Below are positions 6,555 to 14,018 of a stretch of DNA of 19,468 bases, in pieces. The notes under the pieces were generated by a model. The model had not been told where the DNA came from. It saw only the letters and a list, made by a program, of their open reading frames with translations, and did not search any database. Position 1 is the first letter of the stretch, and every line of letters begins with the position of its first letter. Source of the DNA: Treponema sp. (GTDB lineage: Bacteria; Spirochaetota; Spirochaetia; Treponematales; Rectinemataceae); assembly GCA_017849315.1 (NCBI GenBank), contig JAFIHQ010000106.1:1-19468 (forward strand). The letters are read 5' to 3'. The translations under genes and the position numbers were made by a program.

Positions 6555-6930
6555 GCTTTCTCCCTTTGATGACCGGCCGCTCGGTTCTCAGTGCTCGCCT
6601 TGGGATTGGCCAGCCGACTAGTTTAACTTGAAAGACTCAACCCGTTGATTATAACCGAAGCTTAAATACATTATAGCTTGTTGATACTTTACAAAGTTCA
6701 TTGGCCGAAGGAGGTTACAAAAGACGTTTCTTGAGTTACCTTTGTATCTGAAGACAACGCCTACTGTATTGATTACAACGATGCTAGCGCAAACACTTTG
6801 AGTGAGTCGCTCTGAGCAACCAAAATGGTACAGTATCAGGCACACATCCAGGCCTAGGGGGCTGTTTATGTTGGGATTGTTTTTTATTCAAATCTAGCTA
6901 TCCTTTGACGATATGGGAATGGAGGTCAAA
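6555..6930. other. Divergent intergenic region between lipoprotein and YheO-type regulator genes
   Basis: There is no convincing gene in these 376 bases. On the minus strand two perfect TATAAT hexamers occur at 6675-6670 and 6653-6648, upstream of the lipoprotein gene, but neither has a clear TTGACA partner at 17 bases. On the plus strand TTGTTT (6877-6882) and TATCCT (6899-6904) with a 16-base spacer could be a weak promoter for the regulator. A 75-codon open frame on the minus strand (6845-6618) lacks family features. Base composition changes here from the G/C-richer left part to the A/T-richer cassette on the right. The stretch AAAATGGTACAGTATCAGGC near 6822-6842 vaguely recalls the ends of some insertion elements, without proof. 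Confidence 0.4.
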
Positions 6931-7644
6931 ATGTCTAGTGTTCGAACTCAGGATACGAGTACAAAGTTGTGCATTGATGCGCGAAGAGCAGCCGGTTCGT
7001 ACAAATTTACGGATAAAGATCGACGAATTTTGGCCCGTTATGAGATCGTCGTTGATGCAATAGCCCGCGCATTCGGTCACAGTTGCGAGGTCGTATTGCA
7101 CTCCCTAGAAGACATCTCCCATTCTGTAATCAAAATAGTCAACGGTGACATAACAGGGCGTGTTTCCGGATCGCCAATTACCGATTTTGGACTCGAAATT
7201 TTACGAAAATCTGTTGAAACACAAGAAGATATTATTGGTGCATACTTTTCTGAAGCCCGGTCTGGGAAACCCCTAAGGTCTGTAACGATGCTAATCCGCA
7301 ATGATGGTGGGCAACTCATAGGGTTTATGTGCATCAATTTTGATCTTTCTGTCTCACTTTATCGGTTTGCGGAAGAAATGGCCTCCTCCTTTGAGGTATC
7401 GTCCGCCGGTGAGAACTTTGCCCCAGATGTATCCAACCTTGTTGAAAAAGCCGTGAGCGACGAACTTGATGCCATTGCCAGAACCACTGGTATTTCGTCT
7501 ACAGAAAAGAATCGCCAGATTGTGCTTAATCTAGAAAAAAAGAAAATATTTGAAATAAAGGGCGCGGTCGAGCTAGTCGGCAATAAACTAGGAGTAACCA
7601 AGCATACTATATATAAGTACTTGAGAGAATTCCGTGTGCACTGA
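6931..7644 (+). CDS. YheO/DauR-type transcriptional regulator (PAS-like plus HTH)
   Basis: This is a DNA-binding regulator of the YheO/DauR family, some members of which control amino-acid catabolism (DauR: D-arginine). The start is placed at 6931 because GGAGG lies at 6921-6925 with 5-base spacing; ATGs at 6913 and 6919 are also in frame but lie upstream of that site. It is 237 aa. Residues about 24-145 form the YheO PAS-like domain: CEVVLHSLEDISHSVIKIVN, the ITDFGLEIL segment, and RSVTMLIRNDGGQLIGFMCINFD. The C-terminal HTH (about 190-237) shows NRQIVLNLEKKKIFEIKGAV, then LGVTKHTIYKYL as recognition helix. It is the first gene of the A/T-rich cassette, 136 bases upstream of ridA on the same strand, and is the natural candidate to control it. 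The ligand is unknown. Confidence 0.85.
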   Translation: MSSVRTQDTSTKLCIDARRAAGSYKFTDKDRRILARYEIVVDAIARAFGHSCEVVLHSLEDISHSVIKIVNGDITGRVSGSPITDFGLEILRKSVETQEDIIGAYFSEARSGKPLRSVTMLIRNDGGQLIGFMCINFDLSVSLYRFAEEMASSFEVSSAGENFAPDVSNLVEKAVSDELDAIARTTGISSTEKNRQIVLNLEKKKIFEIKGAVELVGNKLGVTKHTIYKYLREFRVH

Positions 7645-7660
7645 TGCTGTGGTTTGTTTG

Positions 7661-7682
7661 TTAAAAAATGTTGATTTTTTAA
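7661..7682. promoter_or_regulatory. A/T-only inverted repeat upstream of ridA promoter (candidate operator)
   Basis: TTAAAAAAT (7661-7669) and ATTTTTTAA (7674-7682) form a perfect 9-bp inverted repeat around GTTG. It ends 7 bases before the -35 hexamer of the ridA promoter. It may be a regulator site, an UP-like element or a weak end signal for the regulator gene that stops at 7644. A similar, shorter repeat precedes the next promoter at 8203-8216. Confidence 0.5.
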
Positions 7683-7689
7683 AAATTAT

Positions 7690-7718
7690 TTGACAAAACT
7701 AAGGTCCTGACTCATACT
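7690..7718 (+). promoter_or_regulatory. Near-consensus sigma-70 promoter for ridA
   Basis: TTGACA (7690-7695) is a perfect -35. After a 17-base spacer comes CATACT (7713-7718), four of six matches to TATAAT. The ridA ATG follows at 7781. Confidence 0.65.
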
Positions 7719-7780
7719 TCTCTGTGACGGCTTAACCATCAGTGGGTAAGCGACTACTGTTGTTACAGAAGAAGGTTGGA

Positions 7781-8179
7781 ATGTACTGCAAGGAATGTTT
7801 CAATTCGAAAGAAGCTCCGGCTGCTATTGGACCATACTCCCATGCAACCAAGGTCGGTGGGCTTGTTTTTCTATCTGGTCAACTTGGAATTGAACCTGCT
7901 ACAGGGCAGCTTGTTCAAGGGGGTATTGCCAAAGAAACGGGACGTGCGCTTCAAAATATTGGCATAATCCTTACGGAAATGGGACTTACCTTTTCGAACG
8001 TTGCAAAAACGACCGTTTTTCTTCGAGATATTGCAGACTTCAAGGCGGTGAATGATGTTTACGCACTCTTTTTCACCAATCCCTGTCCAGCACGCTCGGC
8101 AGTTCAAGTCGCCGCACTTCCCATGAATGCGAGTGTCGAGATAGAGGTCGTTGCTGTGGACGCTACTTGGGGCAAGTAG
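7781..8179 (+). CDS. ridA: RidA-family enamine/imine deaminase
   Basis: RidA (YjgF/YER057c/UK114) enzymes hydrolyse reactive enamines and imines, such as 2-aminoacrylate and 2-aminocrotonate released by PLP enzymes, to keto acids and ammonia. The start at 7781 is chosen because GAAGG lies 5 bases upstream and it gives 132 aa, the usual family length; the frame is also open from 7742. Key residues are present: GPYS near residue 19, Arg105 in the PARSAVQVAALP signature (the carboxylate-binding Arg of active RidA) and Glu120 in ASVEIEVVAV. Retention of Arg105 argues for a true RidA rather than a Rid1-7 type paralogue. It lies between the regulator and the sugar-binding protein gene. A separate promoter precedes each neighbour. 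The PLP enzyme at 12714 is the obvious source of its substrate. Confidence 0.92.
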   Translation: MYCKECFNSKEAPAAIGPYSHATKVGGLVFLSGQLGIEPATGQLVQGGIAKETGRALQNIGIILTEMGLTFSNVAKTTVFLRDIADFKAVNDVYALFFTNPCPARSAVQVAALPMNASVEIEVVAVDATWGK

Positions 8180-8202
8180 ACAGCTTCAATGCCCTCGATG
8201 TG

Positions 8203-8216
8203 TTAAATAAATTTAA
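8203..8216. promoter_or_regulatory. A/T-only inverted repeat upstream of binding-protein promoter
   Basis: TTAAATAAATTTAA is a 14-bp perfect inverted repeat (TTAAAT/ATTTAA around AA). It lies 15 bases before the -35 at 8232 and, like the repeat at 7661, is preceded by TGT or TTG and starts with TTAAAWAA. It may be the same regulator's site; this is an inference from similarity of only a few bases. Confidence 0.35.
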
Positions 8217-8231
8217 TTTTATCAAAATAAG

Positions 8232-8260
8232 TTGACAGATAGAGAATTGGACCATACACT
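8232..8260 (+). promoter_or_regulatory. Near-consensus sigma-70 promoter for the sugar-binding protein gene
   Basis: TTGACA (8232-8237), a 17-base spacer and TACACT (8255-8260, four of six to TATAAT). The start codon is at 8298, leaving a leader of about 30 bases that holds AGAGGAGGT. Confidence 0.65.
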
Positions 8261-8297
8261 TGAACATGCCCGAGAGTCATTAGAGGAGGTGTTCCCG

Positions 8298-9560
8298 ATG
8301 AAAAAGAGAACCATTTTGTTTGTGTCTATGATTTTGGTCCTTCTTACAGCGTCCGCTTTTGGACAGGCTTCAAAAAAAATTGAGCTAACCTTTTTTGAAA
8401 CACTGACCAGTCCGGCGCGCACCGAATACTTGCAACAGATGTTTCGGAAATTTGAAGAGAAAAACCCGAACATCACAGTAAAGCTAATTTCGCCACCCTA
8501 TGAACAGGCTGAAAACAAACTTACACAAATGTTGAATGCAAGACAGCCGCTGGACATTATTGAATCTAGAGATGCGACTGTAAGGCAATTTGTGAACAAC
8601 GGTCAAATAGTGAGCCTTGAGAAATATTTGACCAATTGGCCGATCATGAACGATCTCTTGCCTGTTACGGTTGAATCCATGCGCTCGATTGATAACACGG
8701 CGTATATACTACCTTGGCTCTATTTTGTAAAAGCACTCTATGTAAGGACGGATATTCTAAAGTCTGCCGGCCTCCCTGTTCCTAAAACTATCGATGAACT
8801 TTGCCAAGAAGCTATCAAGTTGACTAACCCATCAGCCAACAAGTACGGCTACGTAATTCGTGGCAAACACAACTCGTGGAAAGTTTCGCAGGACTATATG
8901 TGTTTGTCCGACGTGCCTAATTTGGATGTCAACCGGTTCTATTGGACAAAAGACGGGAAATTTGCCTACAAGACTCCGGAGGGTAAAGCAGCTCTGGAGC
9001 GTTACTTGGACCTCTATAGGAAGGCTACCCCGAAGGACGGTGTGAACTGGGGATTTGCAGAACAGATTAATGCGTTTGTGTCTGGCGTCGGTGTGTTCCT
9101 TATCCAGGATCCGGACGCCATGGCCATGATCGACGAACAGCTTGGACCCGACAAATATGGGATCTACCCAGTACCTGTAGGAAAAACCGGCAAAGCATAT
9201 CAAGACTATGCCTTCCAAGGCTTGTCACTTGTGTCTTATAGTCAAAACAAGGATGCTGCCTGGAAACTTATGTCGTTCTTGCTCGAGCCGGAAACCAATG
9301 CGGAATTCTGCAAGACTTACGGAGCGTTGCCGGTTCACAAGAGCACGTTCGCCAACAACAAGTATTTCTCTTCTGGAAGGTTTAGTGCGTGGAACACGAT
9401 GTTGAACGATACCAAAACTTGGGTAACCGCAAAGTATCCAATCTCCGACCCTCGTTTTCCTGCTTGGGGAGGATACCAAGAACAGGTTATGCAGTCTTAC
9501 TTGTTGGGGCAGATATCCGCCGATGAAGCTATTAATAGATGGGCCAAGTATTGGGAATGA
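8298..9560 (+). CDS. Sugar ABC transporter substrate-binding protein (CUT1 type, SBP_bac_1)
   Basis: This is a periplasmic binding protein of 420 aa for a carbohydrate importer. The start at 8298 follows a strong AGAGGAGGT (8282-8290) at 7-base spacing; the frame is open further up but without such a site. The signal peptide is clear (MKKRTILFVSMILVLLTASA, cleavage near FGQA). No Cys stands at the cleavage site. Then come the family features: LTFFETLTSPARTEYLQQMF, FEEKNPNITVKLISPPYEQA, PLDIIESRDATVRQFVNNGQ, the YFVKALYVRTDILKSAGLPV segment, and the SYSQNKDAAWKLMSFLLEPE block typical of group-1 binding proteins. It is followed by a strong hairpin and then two permease genes. The fucosidase downstream suggests a fucose-containing ligand, which cannot be read from the protein itself. 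Confidence 0.9.
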   Translation: MKKRTILFVSMILVLLTASAFGQASKKIELTFFETLTSPARTEYLQQMFRKFEEKNPNITVKLISPPYEQAENKLTQMLNARQPLDIIESRDATVRQFVNNGQIVSLEKYLTNWPIMNDLLPVTVESMRSIDNTAYILPWLYFVKALYVRTDILKSAGLPVPKTIDELCQEAIKLTNPSANKYGYVIRGKHNSWKVSQDYMCLSDVPNLDVNRFYWTKDGKFAYKTPEGKAALERYLDLYRKATPKDGVNWGFAEQINAFVSGVGVFLIQDPDAMAMIDEQLGPDKYGIYPVPVGKTGKAYQDYAFQGLSLVSYSQNKDAAWKLMSFLLEPETNAEFCKTYGALPVHKSTFANNKYFSSGRFSAWNTMLNDTKTWVTAKYPISDPRFPAWGGYQEQVMQSYLLGQISADEAINRWAKYWE

Positions 9561-9636
9561 TTTTTGTCTTATGGACTTCGTTGTACTAGTGTAGCTTAAT
9601 TGTCGAGGATTGTCAGTCGTACCCAAGTAATTGAAC

Positions 9637-9677
9637 GAAAAACGTAGTCAGGTCTCATTCGGCTGGCTACGTTTTTC
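9637..9677 (+). terminator. Strong stem-loop with terminal T-run between binding-protein and permease genes
   Basis: The arms at 9637-9651 and 9663-9677 pair over 15 bp with one G-T pair, around an 11-base loop; the 5' arm begins with five A residues and the 3' arm ends in GTTTTTC. This can work as an intrinsic terminator or attenuator, or protect the 3' end of the upstream message. Such elements often sit right after a binding-protein gene so that it is made in excess over the permeases. Confidence 0.75.
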
Positions 9678-9701
9678 ATATTCTGCTTAAATGGGAGCTC
9701 T

Positions 9702-10586
9702 ATGAAAAAGCCGCAAGACGTGTTGAACAAGTACTTATTACCTACGCTCATCTTGCTGACCGTGCTGGTATATTTCCCTGTCTGTAGAAGCTTCATTATG
9801 GCATTTCAGAAATATAATCTTTTTAATCTGCAGGACAAGGGTTGGAATAATTTCGACAATTTCAGAGCCGTTTTCAATGACCTTACATACCCGTTTGGAC
9901 AAGTGCTCCTAAACACTTTTGTGTGGGTTTGTATTTCTTTGGTGTTACAGTTCATGCTCGGATTTGGCCTTGCACTTCTTTTGCGAAAACCCTTTAGGGG
10001 ACGAGGACTCTATACGTCGCTCGTTTTTTACCCATGGGCGCTATCGGGCTTTGCCATCGGTCTCGTATGGTCGTGGATTTTTAATGGTCAATTTGGCCTC
10101 GCAAACGATGTCATTATGCGGCTTGGAATCGTTCACTCGCCAATTGGTTTTCTTTCAGATCCTCATTATGCCCTGATGTCGGTCATTGTTGCCAATGTTT
10201 GGTATGGGATTCCATTTTTCGGCATAATGATCTTAGCCGCATTGCAATCGATCCCGAATGAACTGTATGAGTCAGCCAAGATAGACGGGGCCAACTGGTT
10301 TACTCAGCTTTTCAGGATAACAATTCCATATATTAAGCCGACGCTCGTTAGTACCACCTTGCTCCGTGTAATGTGGATAATGAATTTCCCGGAGATTATT
10401 TATGGAATGACTAATGGTGGACCAGCCAATGCGACGAATATCCTTGCGACCGAAATGCTGAACAAGATTATGAAAGAGTACAACTATGGTCAAGCATCGG
10501 CTATAGGCCTTATCATAATGATGATTCTTTTCGTGTACTCATTTTTCTACTTGAGATTTACCTCGAGGAAGGAGATTGAAATATGA
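9702..10586 (+). CDS. Sugar ABC transporter permease, MalF/UgpA type
   Basis: This is an inner-membrane subunit of a CUT1 importer, 294 aa. Hydrophobic segments are visible near residues 11-30, 70-95, 103-128, 157-182, 208-222 and 265-286, the six-span layout of the family. The EAA loop, which contacts the ATPase, is ELYESAKIDGANWFTQLFRI (about 187-206) followed by TIPYIKP. GGGAG before the ATG at 9702 supports the start. Its stop overlaps the start of the next permease (ATGA), so the two are translationally coupled. No ATP-binding subunit gene follows; CUT1 systems often share an MsmK/UgpC-type ATPase encoded elsewhere. Confidence 0.92.
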   Translation: MKKPQDVLNKYLLPTLILLTVLVYFPVCRSFIMAFQKYNLFNLQDKGWNNFDNFRAVFNDLTYPFGQVLLNTFVWVCISLVLQFMLGFGLALLLRKPFRGRGLYTSLVFYPWALSGFAIGLVWSWIFNGQFGLANDVIMRLGIVHSPIGFLSDPHYALMSVIVANVWYGIPFFGIMILAALQSIPNELYESAKIDGANWFTQLFRITIPYIKPTLVSTTLLRVMWIMNFPEIIYGMTNGGPANATNILATEMLNKIMKEYNYGQASAIGLIIMMILFVYSFFYLRFTSRKEIEI

Positions 10587-11419
10587 AAGCATCAAGGTGC
10601 CTTTCCTCACTTGGTAGATTTGTAGCACTTGCAGCATTTCTTATTTTTGCTCTTTTCCCTCTTGTATGGATAATCATAACCTCCCTAAAAGATCCTAAGG
10701 AGGTGTTCACTTTCCCTCTCAAGTACATTCCAAACAAGATCACTTTTTCGAGTTACCAAAGGCTTTTTAGATTCAACAATTTTGGATTGTATTTCAAGAA
10801 TAGTCTAATTGTGACTTTGCTGGGGTCCTTAGGTTCTCTTTTTATGGCTTTGTTTAGTGGGTACGCCCTCTCCCGCTACAAGAAACACGCCTTAAAAGCT
10901 AATGTTCTACTCGTACTCTATTTCAGCCAGATGATACCTTCTTTCCTTTTGATGACACCGCTTTACATAATGGTTGCAGGCTTGGGAGGATTGGATAAGC
11001 TTTGGGTACTTGCTGTGGTCTATGTTGCCACTACACTTGCCTTCAACACAATTATGTCAAAAAGTTTTTTTGATAGAATTCCGGTAAGTATTGAAGAAGC
11101 GGCTATGGTAGATGGATGTACCACCAGTCAGTCGCTGTTTCGAATTGTCATTCCCATGATGGCTCCCGGCCTTGCGGCAATTTTCAGCTTTTCTTTTGTG
11201 AATATTTGGAATGAGCTCTTCTTGGCCGTTATGTTTCTATCAGACCCTGCTAAGACAACTGTACCTGTAGCTTTGAATTCATTTATCTCAAAAGCAGGCA
11301 TAAGTTGGGACACACTGAGTGCTGGCTTGGTAGTTGCCTTGCTCCCTACGATGCTCGTTTTTGCCTTTGGGCAAAAGTACATAGTTGCAGGTCTTACAGA
11401 AGGAGGCGTAAAAGGATGA
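10583..11419 (+). CDS. Sugar ABC transporter permease, MalG/UgpE type
   Basis: This is the partner permease, 278 aa, with hydrophobic segments from the N-terminus (FVALAAFLIFALFPLVWIII) to the C-terminus, and the EAA loop SIEEAAMVDGCTTSQSLFRI (about 169-188) followed by VIPMMAPGL. The MalG-type start 'PLVWIIITSLKDPKEVF' is clear. It overlaps the upstream permease by 4 bases and has GGAAGGAGA ahead of its ATG. The fucosidase gene begins about 30 bases after its stop, so the importer and hydrolase are likely co-transcribed. Confidence 0.92.
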   Translation: MKASRCLSSLGRFVALAAFLIFALFPLVWIIITSLKDPKEVFTFPLKYIPNKITFSSYQRLFRFNNFGLYFKNSLIVTLLGSLGSLFMALFSGYALSRYKKHALKANVLLVLYFSQMIPSFLLMTPLYIMVAGLGGLDKLWVLAVVYVATTLAFNTIMSKSFFDRIPVSIEEAAMVDGCTTSQSLFRIVIPMMAPGLAAIFSFSFVNIWNELFLAVMFLSDPAKTTVPVALNSFISKAGISWDTLSAGLVVALLPTMLVFAFGQKYIVAGLTEGGVKG

Positions 11420-11449
11420 CAGTGGCCCAGAGAAGTGAGACATACGGCG

Positions 11450-12697
11450 ATGAACAATAATGATAACAGAACTGAAAGGATTCCACCACTAGTTCGATTC
11501 AAGATGGATAGGTTTGGCGTGATGATCCACTTTGGCCTCTACTCGATTCTGGGCAGAGGAGAATGGGCAATGTATAACGAAGCGATTCCAGCTGGTGAAT
11601 ACCGGAAGCTGTTTGATAAGTTCCTTCTGTCAGAAACCTTTTCGCCTCGAGAATGGATTAGGGCGGCGGCAGCAGCTGGAGCGCGTTATTGCATACTGAC
11701 AACACGGCACCATGAAGGATTTTGTCTTTGGGATACGGCTACCACTGATTTCAACTCCAGAAAGAGCCCTTGTCAACGTGATCTAGTTAAGGAATTTGTT
11801 GATGCTGCAAACGAATTTGGACTAAGGGTGGGCCTTTACTATTCGCTTCTCGATTGGAGCGACCAAGGATATCTCAAAGGACCAAAAGCAGATAGGTCGA
11901 ACTGGAAAGAATTTGTACATAAAGTGCATTCGCAAGTTTATGAATTGATGACGCACTATGGGAAGATAGATGTGCTTTGGTACGACGGTTTTTGGCCATT
12001 CGATAACCCGCCGTATTGTGATGATATTACCGCAGAGGACTGGGCTTCGGCCGAGTTGAATTCGATGGTTCGCCAGCTGCAGCCTGGGATTCTTATAAAC
12101 GATCGGTCCGGTATCCAAGAAGATTTTTCGACACCTGAACAAGAAATTGTAGCAAAAGGAAGAACGTGGGAAGCTTGCATGAGTTCGAATGACAACTGGG
12201 GTTACCACGCAGGAGATAAGAACTGGAAGACCCCCAGACAGGTTTTGGGCGCGCTCGTGCATAGTGTTAGCTTAGGTGGGAATTTTCTATTCAATGCCGG
12301 GCCTTCGGCAGATGGTGTTATCCCCAAACCTACTCTAGATTGTTTGGCTACAATTGGAGAATGGATAAAAGAAAACGGGGCTTCGATCTACGGTTGTACA
12401 AAATCTTTCCACCTCGCGCGCGAAGCGTTGGACGGTGGTTTCTTTTGCAATTCGGGAGTATGGACTTTCAACCCGGCACTTAAGAGACTTTACTACCATA
12501 TATTGCGCTGGCCTGGAACTGTTTTGCGGGTTCGTGTTCAAGACATCATAGTAGACCATGTTTCACTATTGGCGAGCCAGCAGAATATGCCTTTTTCGCA
12601 AAAGGGAAATGGTCTGGAGGTACATGGTTTACCTGGAGAACCGATAGATGACTTAGATACTGTTCTTGCTATTGATTATCATAAAATTATGTACTGA
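11450..12697 (+). CDS. Alpha-L-fucosidase, glycoside hydrolase family 29, cytoplasmic
   Basis: GH29 enzymes release terminal L-fucose by a retaining mechanism. From the ATG at 11450 it is 415 aa; a GTG at 11435 is also possible, and neither has a good ribosome site. It lacks a signal peptide, so hydrolysis is probably in the cytoplasm after import. Family blocks: FGVMIHFGLYSILGRGEWAM near the start, YCILTTRHHEGFCLWDTATT (about 75-95), LRVGLYYSLLDW, then IDVLWYDGFWPF with the likely nucleophile Asp179, and near the end WGYHAGDKNWKTPRQVL and SLGGNFLFNAGPSADG. The acid/base residue varies in GH29 and cannot be assigned by eye. A short C-terminal region follows the barrel. It lies between the permeases and the PLP enzyme, whose ribosome site starts right after its TGA. 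Linkage and aglycone are unknown. Confidence 0.9.
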   Translation: MNNNDNRTERIPPLVRFKMDRFGVMIHFGLYSILGRGEWAMYNEAIPAGEYRKLFDKFLLSETFSPREWIRAAAAAGARYCILTTRHHEGFCLWDTATTDFNSRKSPCQRDLVKEFVDAANEFGLRVGLYYSLLDWSDQGYLKGPKADRSNWKEFVHKVHSQVYELMTHYGKIDVLWYDGFWPFDNPPYCDDITAEDWASAELNSMVRQLQPGILINDRSGIQEDFSTPEQEIVAKGRTWEACMSSNDNWGYHAGDKNWKTPRQVLGALVHSVSLGGNFLFNAGPSADGVIPKPTLDCLATIGEWIKENGASIYGCTKSFHLAREALDGGFFCNSGVWTFNPALKRLYYHILRWPGTVLRVRVQDIIVDHVSLLASQQNMPFSQKGNGLEVHGLPGEPIDDLDTVLAIDYHKIMY

Positions 12698-12713
12698 AAG
12701 GAGATAACATATA

Positions 12714-13886
12714 ATGACCGACAAAGATGCGACATATGTTTTACTCCACTTAGGAGAGGACAATCTACCATACAACGCAGTAAATCCTCCCATTTTTCAA
12801 ACTTCTAATTTCTGTTTTGACAGCTTTGACAGTCTACAAGAAGCACTGGAGGACGAGTTGTCCACTTGTCTTTACACGCGTGGAAACAATCCAACCGTGA
12901 ACCTCGTAGAAGAGAAAATAGCCGGCCTAGAACATGGCGAGAAGGCTAAACTCCTTGGTTCAGGTGCTGCTGCAATTACCAATGCCATCATGTCCTGCGT
13001 GTCGATGGGTGACCACGTTATCTGCGTCAAAGATGCATATAGCTGGGCGACAAAGTTTATTGGAGTCTATTTGGAGCGGTTTGGCGTTGAGCACACTTTT
13101 GTGAATGGTACAGATACGGCAACGATTGCGGCTGCTATTCGGCCAACGACGCGGGTTATTTATCTTGAAAGCCCCACTTCGAATACTTTTCTTTTGCAGG
13201 ACATTGCCGCCATAACCAAAATAGCGAAAGACAAGAACATTACAACTATTATCGATAATACATGGGCCACACCCTTCTATTGCAATCCAATAGACTTTGG
13301 CGTCGACCTTGTCGTTCATTCTGCAAGCAAGTATCTTGGCGGAAATAGCGATCTGGTTGCAGGTGTCGTCATAGGGAAAAGGGATAAAATTGATCACATG
13401 ATCAAGACCGAATCACTACAGTTTGGCGCTGTTGCCGACCCATTCATGGCATGGCTCGTCCTAAGAGGCATGAGGACGCTGCATGTTCGTTTACCGGCTC
13501 ATTTTGCTGGCGCCCTTGCTGTTGGGCACTATCTCGAACAAAAACCGGAGATTGAGAGCGTCTCTTATCCATTCCTCGAATCACATCCCCAGTTTGAATT
13601 AGCCAACAAACAAATGCGTGGTGGAAGTGGTCTCTTGTCTTTCAGGCTCAGGACAAGGAATCTGGATCAAATCAAAACCTTTATCAACAGCTTCAAAGTC
13701 TTTAAACGTGCAGTGAGCTGGGGCGGATATGAAAGCCTTATTATGCCCGAAGCAGCCTCATTCCCAACTTCCAAGATACCCGAAGAACAATTGAATCTAG
13801 TCAGAATACACGTTGGGCTCGAGTCGCCAAGTTTGCTCATAGAAGATTTTGAAAGGGCTTTTTCAGTTATGGGCCATACTTTGTAG
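12714..13886 (+). CDS. PLP-dependent Cys/Met metabolism enzyme (gamma family: lyase or transsulfuration type)
   Basis: This is a 390-aa fold-type I PLP enzyme of the family holding methionine gamma-lyase, cystathionine beta- and gamma-lyases and cystathionine gamma-synthase. Seen residues: Tyr54/Arg56 in YTRGNNPT (phosphate contacts from the partner subunit), Ser83-Gly84 in the SGAAAI loop, Tyr109 in KDAYSWATK (stacking and acid/base Tyr), Asp181 in IIDNTWATP, the Schiff-base Lys206 in SASKYLGGNSDL, and Arg364 in LVRIHVGLES (carboxylate). The active-site Cys of methionine gamma-lyases (Y-G-C-T) is absent: after Tyr109 the chain reads S-W-A-T. The exact reaction is therefore unresolved. AAGGAG follows directly on the fucosidase stop, so it is translated from the same message. 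It is a plausible source of enamines for RidA. Confidence 0.88.
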   Translation: MTDKDATYVLLHLGEDNLPYNAVNPPIFQTSNFCFDSFDSLQEALEDELSTCLYTRGNNPTVNLVEEKIAGLEHGEKAKLLGSGAAAITNAIMSCVSMGDHVICVKDAYSWATKFIGVYLERFGVEHTFVNGTDTATIAAAIRPTTRVIYLESPTSNTFLLQDIAAITKIAKDKNITTIIDNTWATPFYCNPIDFGVDLVVHSASKYLGGNSDLVAGVVIGKRDKIDHMIKTESLQFGAVADPFMAWLVLRGMRTLHVRLPAHFAGALAVGHYLEQKPEIESVSYPFLESHPQFELANKQMRGGSGLLSFRLRTRNLDQIKTFINSFKVFKRAVSWGGYESLIMPEAASFPTSKIPEEQLNLVRIHVGLESPSLLIEDFERAFSVMGHTL

Positions 13887-14018
13887 GATCATTGGATTTG
13901 CCGAAAAGTCAGCTAATAACAAGAGGCAAGGCAAGTACCGAATCTTCACAGACATCCTATCACGTCATCAACTCTTCTTCTTTAAAAGAAGCCGACAAAT
14001 GATAAGTTGTTGTAGGAG

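Noticed and set aside
6618..6845. Minus-strand 75-codon gene
   Set aside because: There is no ribosome site, no recognisable fold pattern, and it lies in an A/T-rich spacer; probably chance.
7742..7780. Upstream start for ridA
   Set aside because: The added 13 residues are not found in RidA proteins, and GAAGG is well placed for the ATG at 7781.
8232..8297. Upstream start for the sugar-binding protein
   Set aside because: It would overlap the -35 hexamer and bury the signal peptide; AGAGGAGGT fits the ATG at 8298.
11822..12262. Minus-strand 146-codon frame inside the fucosidase gene
   Set aside because: It is antisense to a gene with intact GH29 motifs and has no features of its own.
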